Below are positions 61,113 through 64,000 of a DNA stretch of 64,000 nucleotides, piece by piece. The notes beneath the pieces are model-generated. The model worked only from the letters and a program-made list of their open reading frames with translations. It was not told where the DNA came from and ran no database searches. Within the stretch, counting starts at the first letter, position 1. The number at the start of each line of letters is the position of its first letter. Origin of the DNA: Pseudomonas sp. MH9.2 (GTDB lineage: Bacteria; Pseudomonadota; Gammaproteobacteria; Pseudomonadales; Pseudomonadaceae); the NCBI RefSeq assembly GCF_034353875.1, contig NZ_CP133784.1, positions 3,314,501-3,378,500 on the forward strand. Direction: 5' to 3'. Made by a program: the position numbers and the translations under genes.

Positions 61113-61775
61113 ATGCGTTTGCTGTTAGTGGAAAACGATCTCAGTACCGCCAATCAGTTGGCCAAGGGGCTTGGCGAGTCGGGGTTTAGGGTCGACGTCG
61201 CGGATAACGGCCTGTCCGGCCGCCATTTCGTCGAAGAGAATGCCTACGACCTGATCATCCTCGATGCCATGTTGCCGGGCCTGAATGGCTGGCAACTGCT
61301 GCAACTGGTCCGTCAGCGCGGCAATACGCCCGTGTTGTTCCTGACCGCCCGCGATACCATGGAAGACCGGTTGCGCGGGCTGGAACTGGGTGCCGATGAT
61401 TACCTGCTCAAGCCCTTTACCCTTGAGGAACTGTTGGTCCGGGTTCGGACCTTGCTGCGGCGTGGGCCAACCGGTACTGCCGACAGCTACTCTATTGCCG
61501 ATCTGGAAATCGACGTACCACTCCAGCGCGTTAGTCGTGGCGGGCAACGGATCTCGTTGAGCGATCAGGAGTTCGAACTGCTGCAGTTGCTGGTCAGCCG
61601 TCAGGGTGATGTCATTTCACGCGCGCTGATCGCTTCGCAGGTGTTCAACAATGACATGGACAAGGTCGAAATCGCCATCCATCGCCTGCGCTCTAAAATC
61701 GATGAGCGCTACTTGCCGAAACTGATTCATACCGTGGGTGTTGTGGGCTATCAGTTGGAGGTGCTGGAAGGCTGA
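61113..61775 (+). CDS. OmpR-type response regulator (no kinase alongside)
   Basis: 220 residues from the ATG at 61113 (AGGTG upstream); another ATG 12 bases earlier is less well placed. Receiver with VENDL acidic pair, phospho-Asp in LIILDAMLPG, Thr in FLTARD and Lys in LLKPF; a C-terminal winged helix (LSDQEFELLQLLVSRQGDVISR, VEIAIHRLRSKI). The usual downstream histidine kinase is absent: a terminator and an unrelated hydrolase gene follow. It resembles the CusR/CopR/ColR group in general form. Confidence 0.88.
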   Translation: MRLLLVENDLSTANQLAKGLGESGFRVDVADNGLSGRHFVEENAYDLIILDAMLPGLNGWQLLQLVRQRGNTPVLFLTARDTMEDRLRGLELGADDYLLKPFTLEELLVRVRTLLRRGPTGTADSYSIADLEIDVPLQRVSRGGQRISLSDQEFELLQLLVSRQGDVISRALIASQVFNNDMDKVEIAIHRLRSKIDERYLPKLIHTVGVVGYQLEVLEG

Positions 61776-61877
61776 TTGAGCTCTGTTGGCTGACTCCAAC
61801 ATGCACTATAGGCAGCTTTCTGCCCGGTAACGTTTCTGTCACAGCGTTTGGATAAGCTCGAATTGTAAGTTTTTTAT

Positions 61878-61913
61878 GGGCCGCTCCTTAGGCAGGGGGC
61901 GGTCCTTTTTTTT
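61878..61913 (+). terminator. Rho-independent terminator after response regulator
   Basis: GGGCCGCTCC...GGGGGCGGTCC hairpin followed by eight Ts, 103 bases past the stop codon of the response regulator. Confidence 0.85.
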
Positions 61914-62038
61914 GCCTGCCGAATCTATAATCCTTATATTCTTTTAAGGTCTTAATAAATAGCTTCTTATTCCTTAACGAATATATGTCGCGTCCTTATA
62001 CTTTGCCCATGAACGCAAACAGGCAGGAGGCGCACCCC

Positions 62039-62620
62039 ATGCGTAACGAGTCGATCCGCTATCTGATCGTGCCAGGCTGGCAAGGGTCGTCTGACGACCA
62101 TTGGCAAACGCATTGGCAGAACAGTTTGCCCAACAGCGCGCGCGTGGAGCAGGCCGACTGGCTCAAACCACGGCGCGAGGATTGGGTCGGTGAATTGCAG
62201 CGCGCGATTGTCGCTGACAGCACGCCGGTGATCCTGATCGCTCATAGCCTGGGGTGCATCACCGTTGCGCATTGGGCCGAACTCGCGCCTTTGCAGTCGC
62301 TGCGTCAGGTGCGCGGTGCCTTGCTGGTGGCGCCTGCTGACGTTGAACGGCCGAACTGCTCGCCTGCGTTACGTAATTTCGCACCGATTCCTGGGCACCT
62401 GCTGCCGTTTCCGACCCAAGTGGTCAGCTCGGATAACGACACGGCGGTCAGTACTCAGCGCGCGCTGGAGCTGGCTCATAACTGGGGCGCAGAAGCAGGC
62501 ATTCTCAGGGGGGCGGGGCACATCAATGTGAAGTCCGGCCATCAGCGCTGGGAGCAGGGCTTCGCCTATCTGTACCGCCTGCAAAACCGAATGGAACACC
62601 ACGCTCGGCGTCGCGCCTGA
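62039..62620 (+). CDS. RBBP9/YdeN-family alpha/beta hydrolase
   Basis: 193 residues from the ATG at 62039 with AGGAGG upstream. RBBP9 motifs: YLIVPGWQGSSDDHWQTHW, nucleophile Ser in LIAHSLGC, Asp in SSDNDTAVS, and His in GAGHINVKSG. Probable serine hydrolase of unknown substrate. Next on the same strand come the atypical sigma-54 AAA+ gene and a MetQ-like gene. Confidence 0.87.
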   Translation: MRNESIRYLIVPGWQGSSDDHWQTHWQNSLPNSARVEQADWLKPRREDWVGELQRAIVADSTPVILIAHSLGCITVAHWAELAPLQSLRQVRGALLVAPADVERPNCSPALRNFAPIPGHLLPFPTQVVSSDNDTAVSTQRALELAHNWGAEAGILRGAGHINVKSGHQRWEQGFAYLYRLQNRMEHHARRRA

Positions 62621-62746
62621 ATTCGATCGGCGCGGCAGACGCCATGCTTTACTCATCGACCTCAATAATTTTCACGCCGGACCCTCGGGCCCTATTGTCT
62701 ATTTTTAACGCGTGAGTCGTCGCAAGGGCTCAGGCGGGAGTTTGCC

Positions 62747-63697
62747 ATGAGCCTTCACGAAACCTTTGGTCAGCCGTTATTGACCTTCCCCGATGCGGAA
62801 AAAAGCCCGCTGAGCATTCGCGCCAAAGCGCTGGTGTTCGTCGACCCGCGCTCGCGTCAGTTGCGCGAAGAGCTGGAGCAACTGGCACCGCGCTCGTTAC
62901 CGGTGCTGATCCGTGGCGAAACCGGCAGCGGCAAGGAACTGCTGGCCCGGCATATCCATCGCGCCAGCGACCGTGGGGGCTTATTCGTGTCAGTGAACTG
63001 CGGAGCGATCAGCCCGACGTACGCCGATGCCGAGCTGTTCGGCTATGCCGCCGGCGCTCACAGCAGCTCCGCCAGCAGTCGTGCGGGATGGTTCGGTTCG
63101 GCCAATGGCGGGACCTTGTACCTGGATGAAATCGGCGATTTGCCGCTGCCGATACAGATCAAGCTGTTGGCGGCGCTGGAGAACCATGAAGTGACCCGCG
63201 TTGGCGCCCAGCAACCCAGCCCGGTGGACGTGCGTCTGGTGGCCGCCACCAGCATCGATCTGGCGCAGGCGGTGGCCGTCGGTAAATTTAACGAGCGGCT
63301 TTATCACTACCTCAGCGAAGGTCGACTGGACCTGCCTGCGTTACGCGAGCGAGTGGGTGACATCCTGTCTTTGGCCGAATATTTTCTCGGCATTTACAGC
63401 CAGCGTTTGGGCTTGCCGGTGCCACTGATCAGTGAAACTGCGCAACAGGTATTGGAGCGGCACAGTTGGCCGGGCAATACTCGCGAGCTGGAGAACGTTA
63501 TTCATTTCGCGCTGTTGGTCAGCAGTGGCGATGAAATTTTGCCCGAACACCTTAATCTGCCCGACAGCGCGAATCCTCTGGCGCAGATCGAGCAGCAAGC
63601 GGAGCACTTGCTCGCTTTCGCGCATCCCGGGCAACTGTCGGAATTGCAGCGATTGCTGGAGCGCCTGAGCCAACGCGTGTCGCAAACCCCGCGTTAG
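62747..63697 (+). CDS. Atypical sigma-54-type AAA+ protein lacking GAFTGA and DNA-binding domain
   Basis: 316 residues. AAA+ core as in sigma-54 activators: Walker A GETGSGKE, Walker B GGTLYLDEIGDLP, and RHSWPGNTRELENVI. Three unusual points: (i) the GAFTGA loop that contacts sigma-54 reads GAHSSS in ELFGYAAGAHSSSASSR; (ii) where activators have FRxDLxxRL, with the two Arg fingers, it has FNERLYHYL; (iii) the C-terminus has no Fis-type helix-turn-helix and ends in an ordinary helix. No sensor domain precedes the core. It may be a regulator that works with another protein, or a non-activator. Upstream of a MetQ-like gene. Confidence 0.82.
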   Translation: MSLHETFGQPLLTFPDAEKSPLSIRAKALVFVDPRSRQLREELEQLAPRSLPVLIRGETGSGKELLARHIHRASDRGGLFVSVNCGAISPTYADAELFGYAAGAHSSSASSRAGWFGSANGGTLYLDEIGDLPLPIQIKLLAALENHEVTRVGAQQPSPVDVRLVAATSIDLAQAVAVGKFNERLYHYLSEGRLDLPALRERVGDILSLAEYFLGIYSQRLGLPVPLISETAQQVLERHSWPGNTRELENVIHFALLVSSGDEILPEHLNLPDSANPLAQIEQQAEHLLAFAHPGQLSELQRLLERLSQRVSQTPR

Positions 63698-63903
63698 ACG
63701 CTGTGTTTCGCGGAGAGAGTGGCGCTTAATGCTAGTCAGCACAAAAAAGCATAACCATTGACGTAAAAAGTATTGTCATGGAATAAGAAATATCGGTAAT
63801 GTCCGTTTCACGCCGCTGAGTCATAAGGTTCAACCGATGATCAGCGGCAACTCACTGATAAGCCGTCGTTTGTGACGACCGCGACTTTCGCTAAGGACAC
63901 CGC

Positions 63904-64000
63904 ATGAAAAAGACGTTGTTGTTGACCGCCCTCGCTGCTGCGCTTTCGATTGGCCTGGCCCACGCGGGTGAAAAACTGGTCGTCGGCGCTACGCCTGTTC
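63904..64000 (+). CDS. MetQ-like (NlpA family) substrate-binding protein, 5' part
   Basis: Only the first 32 codons are in the window. ATG with AAGGA 8 bases upstream. MKKTLLLTALAAALSIGLAHA is a Sec signal peptide (cleavage after AHA, not a lipobox), followed by GEKLVVGATPV, the usual start of mature MetQ-type proteins. Probable periplasmic binding protein for methionine or a related sulfur compound. Confidence 0.7.
   Translation, partial: MKKTLLLTALAAALSIGLAHAGEKLVVGATPV

Overview
The window looks like chromosomal DNA of a fluorescent Pseudomonas (P. fluorescens group). The evidence is the lapD-lapA/lapEBC locus, oscA-sbp-cysTWA, gabDT, an Anr-type cyd operon, and REP-like sequences of the P. 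fluorescens type. It is almost entirely protein-coding, with one tRNA-Arg(CCG). I see no insertion sequence, integrase or CRISPR array. All identifications come from reading the sequence; no database search was run.

Layout. (1) 1-13.9 kb is the Lap biofilm locus: the end of the c-di-GMP receptor LapD, a small conserved gene, a 2280-residue LapA-type adhesin on the minus strand, and the divergent type I secretion genes lapE-lapB-lapC. The region between lapA and lapE carries imperfect direct repeats with FleQ-box-like cores. (2) 14-15 kb is an aldo/keto reductase. (3) 15.2-29.0 kb is the most unusual region. Three HlyD-type adaptor genes come first; the second has a GAF-like N-terminus and the third is fused to a membrane M50 (site-2-protease-like) peptidase. 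They are followed by a PAPS-type sulfotransferase, a 2.3k-residue repeat protein with an LEPR-type N-terminal motif and a DUF4347 domain, and a TolC-family lipoprotein. There is no ABC ATPase or RND pump in the cluster. It reads as a dedicated export, processing and possibly modification system for the giant protein. (4) 29.4-33.2 kb is a three-gene envelope cassette of unknown function (OmpA-type lipoprotein, multi-pass membrane protein, periplasmic VWA-like protein).

(5) 33.6-38.8 kb holds a HAD phosphatase, a DUF945 protein, a small Cys-containing protein, and a MocR regulator divergent from a PLP dehydratase. (6) 38.9-42.2 kb is a cydP-cydA-cydB-cydX-ybgE cytochrome bd operon behind a perfect Anr/FNR box. 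(7) 42.3-46.1 kb is a sulfide/persulfide module: persulfide-dioxygenase-like MBL protein, two YeeE/YedE half-transporters, a DUF2892 protein, and MetY on the other strand. Between cydP and the dioxygenase lies a decayed N-terminal fragment of a FisR-like sigma-54 regulator, opposite a sigma-54-like promoter with a damaged -12 element. (8) 46.3-49.6 kb is tRNA-Arg and gabD-gabT.

(9) 49.7-55.4 kb holds signalling genes (an HDOD protein with a degenerate receiver, a PAS-GGDEF cyclase, a PAS-GGDEF-EAL protein) and a membrane fatty acid desaturase. (10) 55.6-59.7 kb is the sulfate uptake operon oscA-sbp-cysT-cysW-cysA. (11) 59.8-64 kb holds a DUF962 protein, a Crp/Fnr regulator, an orphan OmpR-type response regulator, an RBBP9-like hydrolase, an atypical sigma-54 AAA+ protein lacking key residues, and the start of a MetQ-like binding protein.

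Two themes recur. One is surface adhesion under c-di-GMP control (LapD, LapA, the second giant protein, several GGDEF/EAL proteins). The other is sulfur metabolism (persulfide oxidation, MetY, sulfate uptake, MetQ, and possibly PAPS use by the sulfotransferase).
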